Shown: positions 28,152 to 37,010 of the stretch, one piece after another
Layout: each line of letters starts with the position of its first letter
Position numbering within the stretch: the stretch's first letter is position 1
From: Pararobbsia alpina
Lineage (GTDB): Bacteria > Pseudomonadota > Gammaproteobacteria > Burkholderiales > Burkholderiaceae
Length of the DNA: 45,895 nucleotides
Reading direction: 5' to 3'
Assembly (NCBI RefSeq): GCF_902859895.1
Contig: NZ_CADIKM010000035.1
Coordinates: 1-45,895 of the forward strand
The notes under the pieces: model-generated
Database searches by the model: none
Seen by the model: only the letters and a program-made list of their open reading frames with translations
Told to the model about the DNA's origin: nothing
Position numbers and translations under genes: made by a program

Positions 28152-29339
28152 ATGATTGCAATAGACCTCCGCACGGTTGTATTGATGTCATCGGTCATGC
28201 CAGGGATGATGTCGGCGGTGCTGTATTTCATGCGCCGCGGTTTTCCATCGAACATCCGGGGGCTCGGCTACTGGGCCGCGGGGTCGCTGGTCATTTCAGT
28301 CGCGGCAGTCCTGCTTGCGCTGCGCGGTACCGTACCCGACGGGGTCTCGATCGTCTTCGCCAATGCCTGCGTACTGACCGGCGTCGGCTTGTGGCTGATC
28401 GGCAGTGACCAGTTTGTCGCACGCAAGCCATCGTGGGCGCTGGTCGTCGGCGCGGTGATCCTGGGCACCGCATGCCTCGCATGGTTGCTTTGGGTGCGGC
28501 CCAGCTATACGGGCCGTCTCATCTGGATGAGTGCGATCCTCGCCGTGCTGTACGGCGTAGCGGGCGGGCGGCTGCTGCGCCATGGCGGACGCAACACCGC
28601 CTTTCTCGGCGCGATGTTCCTGATCCAGGCCACGTCCGCGGCCGTGCGTTGCGTGACGAGCTTCGTTTCCAGCCTGGCAAGCACGGGCTACTTCGTCAGC
28701 GATCTCATTCAGACACTGTATTTTGGCGTCAGCGAACTCATGACCCTGATGGTGACCGTGGGTTTCGTGATGGCCGCCACGAGCCGCCTGCGCCTCCAGC
28801 TGGAACAGCAGTCGGCAACTGATCACTTGACCGGCCTGCTCAACCGGCGCGCCTTCGCAAATGTTCATGGCATCGAGCATCAGCGCATCAAGCAGCTTGG
28901 CGACACGCTGGCGTTGCTGATCATCGATCTCGACCACTTCAAGGACATCAACGACCGCCATGGCCACGGGATGGGCGACCGTGTCCTCGTCGACTTCTCC
29001 GAGCGCATCGCGAGCAGGCTGGCGGCGCCTGGATATTTCGCGCGACTCGGCGGTGAAGAGTTTGCCGTGTTATTGCCGGGCGCCGATGCCACCGCCGCCT
29101 ACGTGCAAGCCGATAGGATTCGCCGCCTGGTCGAGCAAAGAGCGAATGCCGCGCTTCCCCCTTACACGTGCAGCATCGGTATCGCGTGTCTGCCCGGCTT
29201 CGATGCGACCCTGGAACGGCTCTCGCACGTGGCCGACGCGGCGCTTTACCGCGCTAAAAGCGGAGGACGAAACAGGATCGAGCCACCCGACCCCAGAGTT
29301 CCGGCCGATAGTGTGAATCCCCCACGCGAGCCCATTTGA
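28152..29339 (+). CDS. Membrane-bound diguanylate cyclase (GGDEF)
   Basis: About 395 residues. The N-terminal 200 residues form roughly six membrane helices (VVLMSSVMPGMMSAVLYF onward). A GGDEF domain follows: TDHLTGLLNRRAF and the active loop ARLGGEEFAVLLPG, so it should make c-di-GMP. I see no RxxD inhibition site five residues before the loop. An alternative GTG start at 28128 adds eight residues, and neither start has a strong ribosome site. No phosphodiesterase or PilZ gene is adjacent. Confidence 0.88.
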   Translation: MIAIDLRTVVLMSSVMPGMMSAVLYFMRRGFPSNIRGLGYWAAGSLVISVAAVLLALRGTVPDGVSIVFANACVLTGVGLWLIGSDQFVARKPSWALVVGAVILGTACLAWLLWVRPSYTGRLIWMSAILAVLYGVAGGRLLRHGGRNTAFLGAMFLIQATSAAVRCVTSFVSSLASTGYFVSDLIQTLYFGVSELMTLMVTVGFVMAATSRLRLQLEQQSATDHLTGLLNRRAFANVHGIEHQRIKQLGDTLALLIIDLDHFKDINDRHGHGMGDRVLVDFSERIASRLAAPGYFARLGGEEFAVLLPGADATAAYVQADRIRRLVEQRANAALPPYTCSIGIACLPGFDATLERLSHVADAALYRAKSGGRNRIEPPDPRVPADSVNPPREPI

Positions 29340-29404
29340 CGCGCGCCGCTCGCCTTCGGATTGGTAACATCCCGATTCGACTTTCAGTCCGGGAATTGCC
29401 AAGA

Positions 29405-31051
29405 ATGAGCGAAGAGCAGGCTGAGCCGGTGAATCGGGACGCTCCGACGGCCCGCGCGCAAGCGGGGCACCAGAATGATCACGGGGCGACTTTACAGCAG
29501 GCGGTGAGTCTGCACATGCAAGGTCGTTTCGCAGAAGCGGCGGCGCTTTACCAACGATTTCTCGACCAGGAGCCGCGTCATGGCGAGGTCATCGAATTGC
29601 TGGGTATCAGTCAGCTTGCCGATGGCGACGCGCAATCCGCAGCCGGACAGTTTCGCCAATCGATCGAAATCGATCCGAAGCGTGCCTCCCTGCACGCGAA
29701 CCTTGGTCGTGCCCTGATGGCCCTGGGCAGACACGAGGAAGCGATCGCGTCGATCGACCGTGCGCTCGCGGCGACGCCGGACGATGTCGAGGCCTGGATC
29801 AATCGGGGTAACAGCCTCGGAGAACTCGAGCGTGTAGCGGAGTCGCTTGCATGTTTCGACGCCGCGCTCCGGCTCAAACCCGACCATGCCGGCGCGTTGA
29901 ACAACCGGGGAGAAGCACTGCGCAAGCTTGAACGATACGACGAAGCGCTGCTGTGTTTCGACCGCGTGCTCGCGCTCGATCCCGAGTTCGTCCTGGCCGG
30001 GATCAATCGCGGAAATGTGCTCGCGATACTGCGGCGCCATGATGAAGCGCTGGCCGCTGTCAAAGATGTGCTGGCGATTGCGCCCGACTCAACCATGGCG
30101 CAATGGAATTCGAGCCTGCTGAATCTGCTCTTCGGGCATTTTCCCGCCGGCTGGCGCGCCTATGAGGCGCGATGGTCGATGCCCGGCTTCGAATCGCGAC
30201 GCCATACGCATCTGCCGGTATGGCTAGGGGCCACCGACCTTCGCGGGAAACGCGTGTTGCTATGGCACGAACAGGGCCTGGGCGATACCTTGCAATTTTG
30301 CCGCTATGCCGTGATGGTCGCGGCACTCGGTGCGCTCGTCGTATGCGAAGTCCAGCCGTCGCTGAAGTCCTTGCTGGCGACGAGCCTGCGCAATATAGCC
30401 GTCGTCGTTGCAACAGGGGATCCCGTCCCGCCGTGCGACTGTGCGACGCCATTGATGAGCCTGCCGTTCGCATTCGGTACCGACAGCGGCAGCATCCCCT
30501 ATGCGCCCGCCTATCTTGCCGCCGAGCCTGCGCGCGTTGCGGTGTGGAAACAGCGGCTCGGTCCACGACGGCACCCGCTGCGAATCGGCCTGACACTGTC
30601 GGGCAATCCTGCGCACAAGCGGGATCGAACACGCTCGCTCGATGCCGTCAGGGTTGAACCGCTGGCGGGCATGGCCGACTGCTTCATCGTTCAAAAGGAA
30701 CGACGCGAGACAGACGCATCGACTTTTTCGCGTCTACCCGATATGCGGTATGTCGGTGACGAACTCGGGGACTTTGGCGACACCGCCGCGTTGATTGCCA
30801 ACCTCGACCTCGTCATCAGCGTCGACACGTCGATCGCTCATCTGGCCGCCGCGATGGGCAAGCCGGTCTGGCTGCTGCTGGCCTTCGACCCGGACTGGCG
30901 CTGGCAGATGGAACGGCAGGACAGTCCCTGGTATCCGACGATGCGACTGTTCAGGCAATCCGAGGCAGGCGACTGGGACGAGGTGATTGGGCGAGTCGCT
31001 CATGCCCTGGCTGAGCTTTCCTCATTGCACACCACCCTCAGAAGCGGGTGA
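29405..31051 (+). CDS. TPR protein with glycosyltransferase-9-like C-terminus
   Basis: 548 residues from the ATG at 29405 (an upstream start at 29336 is less likely). Residues about 35-240 form six or so tetratricopeptide repeats with the W/L-G-Y/A-F-A-P spacing (for example AWINRGNSLGELERVAESLA). Residues about 270-540 resemble an ADP-heptose/GT9-type fold: VLLWHEQGLGDTLQFCRYAV, GLTLSGNPAHKRDR and NLDLVISVDTSIAHLAAAMG. The fold family is common in flagellin- or LPS-glycosylation loci, but no such genes are next to it here. It stands 65 bp after the cyclase gene and may be co-transcribed. Confidence 0.85.
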   Translation: MSEEQAEPVNRDAPTARAQAGHQNDHGATLQQAVSLHMQGRFAEAAALYQRFLDQEPRHGEVIELLGISQLADGDAQSAAGQFRQSIEIDPKRASLHANLGRALMALGRHEEAIASIDRALAATPDDVEAWINRGNSLGELERVAESLACFDAALRLKPDHAGALNNRGEALRKLERYDEALLCFDRVLALDPEFVLAGINRGNVLAILRRHDEALAAVKDVLAIAPDSTMAQWNSSLLNLLFGHFPAGWRAYEARWSMPGFESRRHTHLPVWLGATDLRGKRVLLWHEQGLGDTLQFCRYAVMVAALGALVVCEVQPSLKSLLATSLRNIAVVVATGDPVPPCDCATPLMSLPFAFGTDSGSIPYAPAYLAAEPARVAVWKQRLGPRRHPLRIGLTLSGNPAHKRDRTRSLDAVRVEPLAGMADCFIVQKERRETDASTFSRLPDMRYVGDELGDFGDTAALIANLDLVISVDTSIAHLAAAMGKPVWLLLAFDPDWRWQMERQDSPWYPTMRLFRQSEAGDWDEVIGRVAHALAELSSLHTTLRSG

Positions 31052-31404
31052 AGTGCGCCTCGTCAGGCCCACTCTCGCTCGCGAACGCCATGCCACCGGC
31101 GAAGCTCGGCGCGATCCGTCGCACTCACCTCTTCGGACGCACTGGCCAGATTCAATCTACCGAAGATGCCGTAGAGGGACGCTCATTCATTTGTTTTTGT
31201 GCAACGTAGCAATGCCGCAGACGATATCGAAAGCCGATCCCAAATACTGTCAGAAGGTGCTAATTCGCGGCGCTTAACAAAAACGCATCTGTTTTAAAGT
31301 CGCCGCGATTCCCGCGATGATTCCCTGCTGAGGCATGTAAAATGCTTGGGCTTCGGTTGGCTAAGCGTTGTTTATCTCGCGAATCATGACTCGGGAGAGC
31401 CACC
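31052..31404. other. Intergenic region
   Basis: 353 bp with no recognisable gene. An A/T-rich patch (ATGTAAAATGC, near 31337) could be the -10 region for the small gene at 31405. Confidence 0.3.
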
Positions 31405-31521
31405 ATGCACTTATCCTGGAAGTATCACCTTGGCAGCAAGGCCCGCTCGGCGCTGTTTGGCCTCATCTGCGCGGCCACCGCCTGTCTGTACGCAGTGCCG
31501 TTTTTCATATCGCATGGGTAA
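31405..31521 (+). CDS. Small hydrophobic peptide (38 residues), possible
   Basis: A short frame with GGGAG seven bases before its ATG. It starts with a basic MHLSWKYHLGSKARS and continues as a hydrophobic span with Cys-Ala residues (ALFGLICAATACLYAVPFF), the shape of a small single-pass membrane peptide. I do not recognise a family, and short ORFs occur by chance. Confidence 0.35.
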   Translation: MHLSWKYHLGSKARSALFGLICAATACLYAVPFFISHG

Positions 31522-31927
31522 GTTTTGAACTGCCCGCATTTGCAAGAAATCGGGTGTCGAACCCGGATTGACGTGTAGAAGAGAAAAAACGACGGACTTT
31601 CGTCTCCGCCGCGCTACCGTGTTGCCGCATGATTGACAGGCATCGCGCCATACGGGGCGGGTGACTCCACTGACTTGGCGGCAAAACGCCAAAAGCTCAG
31701 TCACCGTGCCCTTCTCTCTGACATATTTTGAGATGGCAACGCGTGATCAGGCGCCGCGACAATCACTAGCACGACGATCTGCGCTGCAACATAAACGGGT
31801 CCACATTCAAAGCGCGGCCGGTCCGCGCCAGCTCACAGCACGCTCCCCTCTTCTCGTTACCGTGATAGCTCCCCGAGCGTGCGTTCGCGAGCGAGCCAAA
31901 AAACTTGAACCCGCCTGCAAGCAGAAC
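31522..31927. other. Intergenic region
   Basis: 406 bp downstream of the porin gene's stop. A small 5-bp hairpin (CGGGT-GTCGA-ACCCG at 31551-31565) is present. No gene was recognised. Confidence 0.35.
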
Positions 31928-33106
31928 TCAGAACTTCGTACGCAGGCCGACGCGGGCGACGAACTGGTTATCGGCACCTGTCCCCGAGTTGCCCACAAGG
32001 CTCGAGCTCGAACCGATTTCGGCCTGTACGGGCACCACACGACCACCGACGACATTGCTGCCCGACGCCTTTTGATAGATCGTCAACAGATACACATCAG
32101 TGCGCTTGGACAGTGCATAGTCGAGCGAGCTGTTGATCTGATTCCAATGGCCCGTAAGATTGTCGTAGAGCCTTGAGTACGTATAGCCAAGCGACGCACT
32201 GAGAGCCGGAGTGAACGCGTAGCGCAAGCCCGCTTCAAGGTTGTCGAGCCTGGACTTGGGAGCCGTGAGCGGCTCGAGATTCGTATGGGTCCACAAGCCC
32301 CAGATTGTCGCGGAACCGAGCGCATAGCGGGCACCAAGGCCGTAGGTCTCGAGACTGCGCAAGTCGAGATCGGTCGGGCCGAGCGTGTTGACGTTCGCGA
32401 TGCTGGTGCTGAACTGCGGCGCCGCGCTCCGCGGGAAACGAATGTTCGTATAGGCTGCGCCGATTCCGAACGTGCCCTGACTATAGTTCGCGCCAAAACT
32501 ATACGCGCTCGATGAACCCGCGCCCGCAGCCGTGGCCGGCGAACCAGCGAAGTCGGTCCCATTCGAGAATCCGAACAAGGCACCCACCGTCAGACCTTTG
32601 ACGTTTGCACTACTGAATTTGACAGAGTTGTTAATGCGGCTCGATGACAGTTGATCCAGATCGTTGATGTGGAACGCATAGTTGCCGGCCGCGGTCAGGC
32701 CGCCGGCGGAATAGTTGCTACCGAGGTAATCCGTCGAGAACGAGTATTGACGACCGAAGGTCAACGAACCGATGCCCTCCTTGCTGAAGCCGACAAGCGT
32801 TTGCCGCCCGAACAGCGCGCCGCCCTGGCCCGCCTTGCCGTCACCCGTGTTGAAACCGCTTTCGAGGGTGAAGATCGCGCGCAGCCCGCCGCCAAGATCC
32901 TCTACGCCTTTCATACCCCACCGGTTGCCCTGCGCAACACCATCGCCATACTTGACCGCACTGCTGTGGCCCGTCGGCGTCGCGACGTTGTTCACGTACG
33001 AGACACCCGCGTCGAGCACACCATAGAGTGTCATGCTGCTTTGCGCATGTGCGATGACCCCGTAGCTGGCGAGAAGCGAGGCGATCAAAATCCTTCTTTG
33101 CATCAT
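31928..33106 (-). CDS. Gram-negative outer-membrane porin (OmpC-like, trimeric)
   Basis: 392 residues. The start is at 33106, behind AAGGA (an ATG pair; the frame opens further up but without a signal sequence). A signal peptide ends AHAQS. The mature chain begins SSMTLYGVLDAGVSYVNN, the typical betaproteobacterial porin start, and contains alternating beta-strands and a final VARVGLRTKF ending in Phe, the usual outer-membrane insertion signature. General diffusion pores of this type differ in selectivity, and the substrate is unknown. It stands alone. Confidence 0.93.
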   Translation of the reverse strand: MMQRRILIASLLASYGVIAHAQSSMTLYGVLDAGVSYVNNVATPTGHSSAVKYGDGVAQGNRWGMKGVEDLGGGLRAIFTLESGFNTGDGKAGQGGALFGRQTLVGFSKEGIGSLTFGRQYSFSTDYLGSNYSAGGLTAAGNYAFHINDLDQLSSSRINNSVKFSSANVKGLTVGALFGFSNGTDFAGSPATAAGAGSSSAYSFGANYSQGTFGIGAAYTNIRFPRSAAPQFSTSIANVNTLGPTDLDLRSLETYGLGARYALGSATIWGLWTHTNLEPLTAPKSRLDNLEAGLRYAFTPALSASLGYTYSRLYDNLTGHWNQINSSLDYALSKRTDVYLLTIYQKASGSNVVGGRVVPVQAEIGSSSSLVGNSGTGADNQFVARVGLRTKF

Positions 33107-33538
33107 TGGTCCTTGTTGTGGGAGCCCTGCCGGTCCCCGCTTGTGGATATTCAATTCGAAGCGGATATCGCATTTCACGCGCAAAGCAGAGTCAGGACTG
33201 TGCAAATCACGCGAAGCGAATATGCGCTAATCATCCGGATCCCTAAGGTATCGGCGCATGCGAGCTTTCATTGCGAGAGCGCCGACTGAAGCGTCTTATC
33301 GGCCCCTTGTCCCGTTTCCTGTCGTACTGCGAGCCGCATTCTTTCACGGCCCTTACAATGCAAGCAAGCAGCGCAGGTCAACTATTTGGGGTCCAAATTT
33401 CTCTTGTTTTCATCATTCAGTCATATGTCACAGGCTTGGCTTCATATAACCGGGCGTCGGTCACCGGCCTGATCTTGTGCAGGAACCGAAGTGCAGGACT
33501 TCCGTCGAATGGGAGTTGCGTGTGGAAGCTAGAGAGCG
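33107..33538. other. Intergenic region
   Basis: 432 bp between the porin start and the end of the MFS gene on the same strand. It presumably carries the porin promoter, though I cannot point to a convincing -35/-10 pair. No gene was recognised. Confidence 0.35.
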
Positions 33539-34801
33539 TTAAGCCTGCGCGAATGACAGTCGACGCACGGCAGGACACACGAAAAGAACGAGGCCGGACG
33601 CTCCCATTCCCAACACGGCGGCTATCAGGGTCCCCTCTAGCCCTAGTGTCGAACTGGCGGCAATACCGCCCAGTAGCGCGCCTAGAGGATCCACTCCCCA
33701 TGTGAAAAAGCGCGTGGTCGCCGACACGCAGGAAAGCTGCGACGAACACACCCTGGTCTGCCGCACGGTCTGTTCGATGACCAGATTGGTGACGATGGCG
33801 AAGTCCCATGCGGCGAAGATCGCAGCGATCAGCACGGCACCCTGAAACTCGCCGAGCGAGTCGGCAAACATCAGTGGAATACCCATCGGCGCAATGACGA
33901 AGAGCGAACCGATCAGGGCCACCGGTGGCGTCAGCACGCGGACCACGACGGACGCCAGCAATGCGCCGCCCACGCCCGCAATTCCCGCGCAGGAAATGAT
34001 CAGCCCGAGCGTGGCCGGTGAAAAATCGAGCGTCTTGATCGCGTAAACCGTGAAGATCGCGAAAAACGCGCTATGGAAGAAATTGAACGAGGCGGAGGAA
34101 ACGGCAATCGCCCTGAGAACTGGATCTCGCCAAAGCACCGCCATTCCTTCCCGGATCCCGGCCAGGTGACCCTCGGTTCGAACATGAACCGCTTGATTTG
34201 AATCAACTGGTAGTCTGACGAAGATCGACGCACTCAGCACGCACGCGAAGCACTGTGTGATGAACAGCGCCAGTAGCGAAACCGACTGTATCAACCACCC
34301 GCACAGAATCGGGCCTGCGGCCTGCGTGCTCGAATTGACAGCTTCGTACCAGCCATTGGCCTTGGAGAGTTCGGACTCGGCAACGAGCGCCGGTATGGCC
34401 GCCACCGTCGCGCTATCCAACAGCAGCTTGATGGCGGATGCGGCAAAAGCCCCCAGCATCAAGACCTGCAGATTGAGGCAGTCGAATGCGTAAAAGGCGC
34501 CGAGGATGATGGAGAGCGCAGCTTGTGCCAATGCGCATGCAAAGATGAGACGTCGTCTGTTCACGCGATCGGCGAATACGCCTGCCGAAAGTCCAAAGAC
34601 CAGCGGTGCACTCGATGCGGATGCCACGAGCAGACTTGTTTCGAAGGCACTCGCATCCAGCAGGACCACCGCAAGAATCGGAATACCCAGCGCCATCATG
34701 TTCGCGGCAGTTTCCCCGAAGCCCATGCCGCATAAAAAACGAGAGAAAACGGAATGCGTTGCGTCAGCGGGAAAAGACGACCTCATTGACCTTGTCGGCA
34801 C
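33539..34801 (-). CDS. MFS exporter, EntS-like (MFS_3)
   Basis: 420 residues with about twelve hydrophobic segments. The N-terminus FLCGMGFGETAANMMALGIP and the GVFADRVNRRRLIF loop between helices 2 and 3 match the enterobactin-exporter-type MFS family. Members export siderophores or drugs; the real substrate cannot be told. A second in-frame ATG at 34786 is equally usable. There are no siderophore synthesis genes nearby. Confidence 0.82.
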   Translation of the reverse strand: MPTRSMRSSFPADATHSVFSRFLCGMGFGETAANMMALGIPILAVVLLDASAFETSLLVASASSAPLVFGLSAGVFADRVNRRRLIFACALAQAALSIILGAFYAFDCLNLQVLMLGAFAASAIKLLLDSATVAAIPALVAESELSKANGWYEAVNSSTQAAGPILCGWLIQSVSLLALFITQCFACVLSASIFVRLPVDSNQAVHVRTEGHLAGIREGMAVLWRDPVLRAIAVSSASFNFFHSAFFAIFTVYAIKTLDFSPATLGLIISCAGIAGVGGALLASVVVRVLTPPVALIGSLFVIAPMGIPLMFADSLGEFQGAVLIAAIFAAWDFAIVTNLVIEQTVRQTRVCSSQLSCVSATTRFFTWGVDPLGALLGGIAASSTLGLEGTLIAAVLGMGASGLVLFVCPAVRRLSFAQA

Positions 34802-34911
34802 CGAATTAAGTCGCTAGCAAGGTAGATCGGCAGGCCCTGTACGTCAAACAAAAATGACTGGGATTATTCTGAATTCATATGGGACAACGCGCCGTGCTGG
34901 TAATGTGGTCG

Positions 34912-34931
34912 GGGTGCGCCTCTTCGCACCC
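34912..34931. other. Small hairpin downstream of 35008-35337 gene
   Basis: GGGTGCG pairs with CGCACCC around a six-base loop. It might stop the minus-strand gene ending at 35008, but it has no T-run. Confidence 0.25.
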
Positions 34932-35007
34932 GCCAGTCCGGGCAAATTCAGAGAGCAAAAGACGTCCGCGTATCCGTGACGTCCGGATGTTCGAGTATCA
35001 GCCTCAA

Positions 35008-35337
35008 TCACCGGCCATGTTCTTCGACCCGTTCGATCCATATATCGGGCGTGGAAACAAACATGTCGCCGAGGCAGCCTGAATGAAAATAGCCGCCCAA
35101 TGCATATATCGCGACACGTGTGAGGCGCTCAGGGTCCGGCTCGATATGCTCGACAGGCCCGGCTTGCCCGGTCGGCCCGCGTCCGGCCGTCGCGCATTGG
35201 GTCCGCCTGTCGACCGGGGCGGCCAAATTGCTCGCCCCGCACGCGCAGTCTGGCATGGGGCCGCGCTTCCATTGCCTGAATCCCTGCTTGAGGCGGCCCA
35301 GAAAGGATAGTCCCCGGGCAGGTTCTCGCGTGGACAT
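35008..35337 (-). CDS. Hypothetical protein
   Basis: 109 residues with a near-perfect GGAGGTGA ribosome site six bases before the ATG, which supports translation. A Trp/Lys/Arg-rich start (FLGRLKQGFRQWKRG) is followed by a Cys pair (PDCACGAS) and a C-terminal segment with GGYFHSGCLGDMFVSTPD. No signal peptide. I do not recognise the family. It lies divergent from the flavin monooxygenase operon, with 263 bp between them. Confidence 0.5.
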   Translation of the reverse strand: MSTREPARGLSFLGRLKQGFRQWKRGPMPDCACGASNLAAPVDRRTQCATAGRGPTGQAGPVEHIEPDPERLTRVAIYALGGYFHSGCLGDMFVSTPDIWIERVEEHGR

Positions 35338-35459
35338 GGCTCACCTCCGAAACGGAGCAATTGACTACCTGACTACCCCACTCTAGTCATCTGTAACGCA
35401 ATGCACAAGCGCGTTTTTCTGGAATGCTTATCGGTTCAAAGCGCCGGAAAGACCCCCCA

Positions 35460-35481
35460 ATATTCGCTGCCTCTTGAATAT
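35460..35481. promoter_or_regulatory. Inverted repeat upstream of the sulfur operon
   Basis: ATATTC-N10-GAATAT, a perfect 6-bp inverted repeat in the intergenic region before the flavin monooxygenase, 120 bp above its start. It is a possible operator. I did not find a sigma-54 promoter here, although sfn genes elsewhere are sigma-54 dependent. Confidence 0.35.
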
Positions 35482-35600
35482 CGTTCTAATCAACTGACTC
35501 ATATCTAAAGCTCGAATCGATAGAGCAGGCGGATTGAGCCACGGCTACATTAGCTTCTCGCCTGAAACGACTCCTAGAAACCGCCCCATAGCAGGCCGCC

Positions 35601-36998
35601 ATGAGCAAAGCCATTCACTTCAACGCGTTCGAGATGAACTGCGTCGGCCATCAGTCGCCGGGCATGTGGTCACATCCGCGCGACCGGTCGGCGCAGTACA
35701 AGGACCTCGAATACTGGACCGATCTTGCGAAGATTCTCGAGAGGGGCTTCTTCGACGGAATCTTCATCGCCGATGTAGTCGGCTACTACGACGTCTATAA
35801 AGGCAGCAATTATCACGCCCTTCACCAGGCGGCCCAGATTCCCGTCAACGATCCCCTGCAACTCGCCGCACCGATCGCGATGGTCACCGAACACCTCGGA
35901 ATCGGAATCACGGCTTCGACGACGTTCGAGCATCCCTATACCTTCGCGCGCCGTCTCTCCACAGCCGATCATCACACGAAGGGACGAATCGGCTGGAACA
36001 TCGTGACGTCCTATCTTGAAAGCGGTGCGAAGAACATCAGCGAGGGGGGCCTGCGCAAGCATTCGAATCGCTATGAAGTCGCGGCCGAATATATCGAGGT
36101 GCTCTACAAGCTGTTCGAAGGCAGCTGGGAAGAAGGCGCCGTGGTGCGCGACCGCACCCACCGCATATTCACCCATCCCGAAAAAGTCCACGAGATCGGG
36201 CACAAGGGCAAGTATTTCGAGGTCCCCGGCTACCACTTGTGCGAGCCCTCGCCGCAACGCACACCCGTGCTGTACCAGGCGGGCGCTTCCGGCCCGGGCA
36301 AGGCATTCGCCGCGCAGCACGCCGAATGTGTCTTCGTCGCCGCGCCGACCCAGGCCGTGCTCAAGGACTACGTCGCCGATGTGAGACTGCAGGCCGCGGC
36401 GGCAGGCCGCGATCCGAAGCAACTGAAAATCTACAACCTCGTGACCGTCATCCTCGACGAAACCGACGCAAAGGCCCAGGCCAAATTCGAAGAGTACCGG
36501 CGCTACACGTCGTACGACGGCTCGCTCACATTCATGTCGGGCTGGACGGGAATCGACTTCGGCCAGTATGCGCCGACCGATCTGGTGAAGAAGGTCGAAA
36601 CGAACGCCATCGTCTCCGCGATCGAACATCTCGCCGGCGGCGCGAAGTCGTGGACCGTCGAAGAACTCGCGGCCTGGGGCGGAATCGGTGGCATGGGGCC
36701 GGTTTTCGTCGGCTCGCCGTCGACCGTCGCCGACATCCTGCAGGAGTGGGTCGAACACACCGATGTCGACGGCTTCAATCTGGCCTATGCGGTCGCCCAC
36801 GAAACGTTCGAAGACGTCGTGAACCTGCTGGTGCCCGAACTGCAGCGGCGTGGCGTGTATCGCACCGCCTACACGCAGGGAACCCTGCGCGAAAAGCTGT
36901 TCGGACGCGGCCCGCTGCTGCCCCCCGAGCATCCAGGCGCCGGCTATCGCGACATCGAAGCGGTCAAGCGCCGCGGCCTCGTTCCCGAACTCGCATAA
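35601..36998 (+). CDS. NtaA/SnaA/DszA-type flavin-dependent monooxygenase
   Basis: 465 residues. It belongs to the bacterial luciferase-like monooxygenases of the NtaA/SnaA/DszA group, which use reduced FMN from a separate reductase. Family marks include the start HFNAFEMNCVGHQSPGMWSH, GFFDGIFIADVVGYYDVY, the GRIGWNIVTSYLESGAKNI region and the PVLYQAGASGPGKAFAA segment. Closest activities are C-S or C-N cleavage of heterocycles, sulfones or chelators. It leads a run of same-strand genes with 12-bp spacing to the next. No flavin reductase is in the window, so one must be supplied from elsewhere. Confidence 0.88.
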   Translation: MSKAIHFNAFEMNCVGHQSPGMWSHPRDRSAQYKDLEYWTDLAKILERGFFDGIFIADVVGYYDVYKGSNYHALHQAAQIPVNDPLQLAAPIAMVTEHLGIGITASTTFEHPYTFARRLSTADHHTKGRIGWNIVTSYLESGAKNISEGGLRKHSNRYEVAAEYIEVLYKLFEGSWEEGAVVRDRTHRIFTHPEKVHEIGHKGKYFEVPGYHLCEPSPQRTPVLYQAGASGPGKAFAAQHAECVFVAAPTQAVLKDYVADVRLQAAAAGRDPKQLKIYNLVTVILDETDAKAQAKFEEYRRYTSYDGSLTFMSGWTGIDFGQYAPTDLVKKVETNAIVSAIEHLAGGAKSWTVEELAAWGGIGGMGPVFVGSPSTVADILQEWVEHTDVDGFNLAYAVAHETFEDVVNLLVPELQRRGVYRTAYTQGTLREKLFGRGPLLPPEHPGAGYRDIEAVKRRGLVPELA

Positions 36999-37010
36999 CC
37001 GAGACCTCTC

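Noticed and set aside
31551-31565. CGGGT-GTCGA-ACCCG hairpin resembling a tRNA T-arm
   Set aside because: No acceptor, D or anticodon arm is nearby, and the loop lacks the usual seven-base TTCRANY pattern when the stem is 5 bp.
35340-35600. Search for a -24/-12 promoter before the sulfur operon
   Set aside because: No TGGCAC-N5-TTGC-like match was found on the plus strand in this interval.
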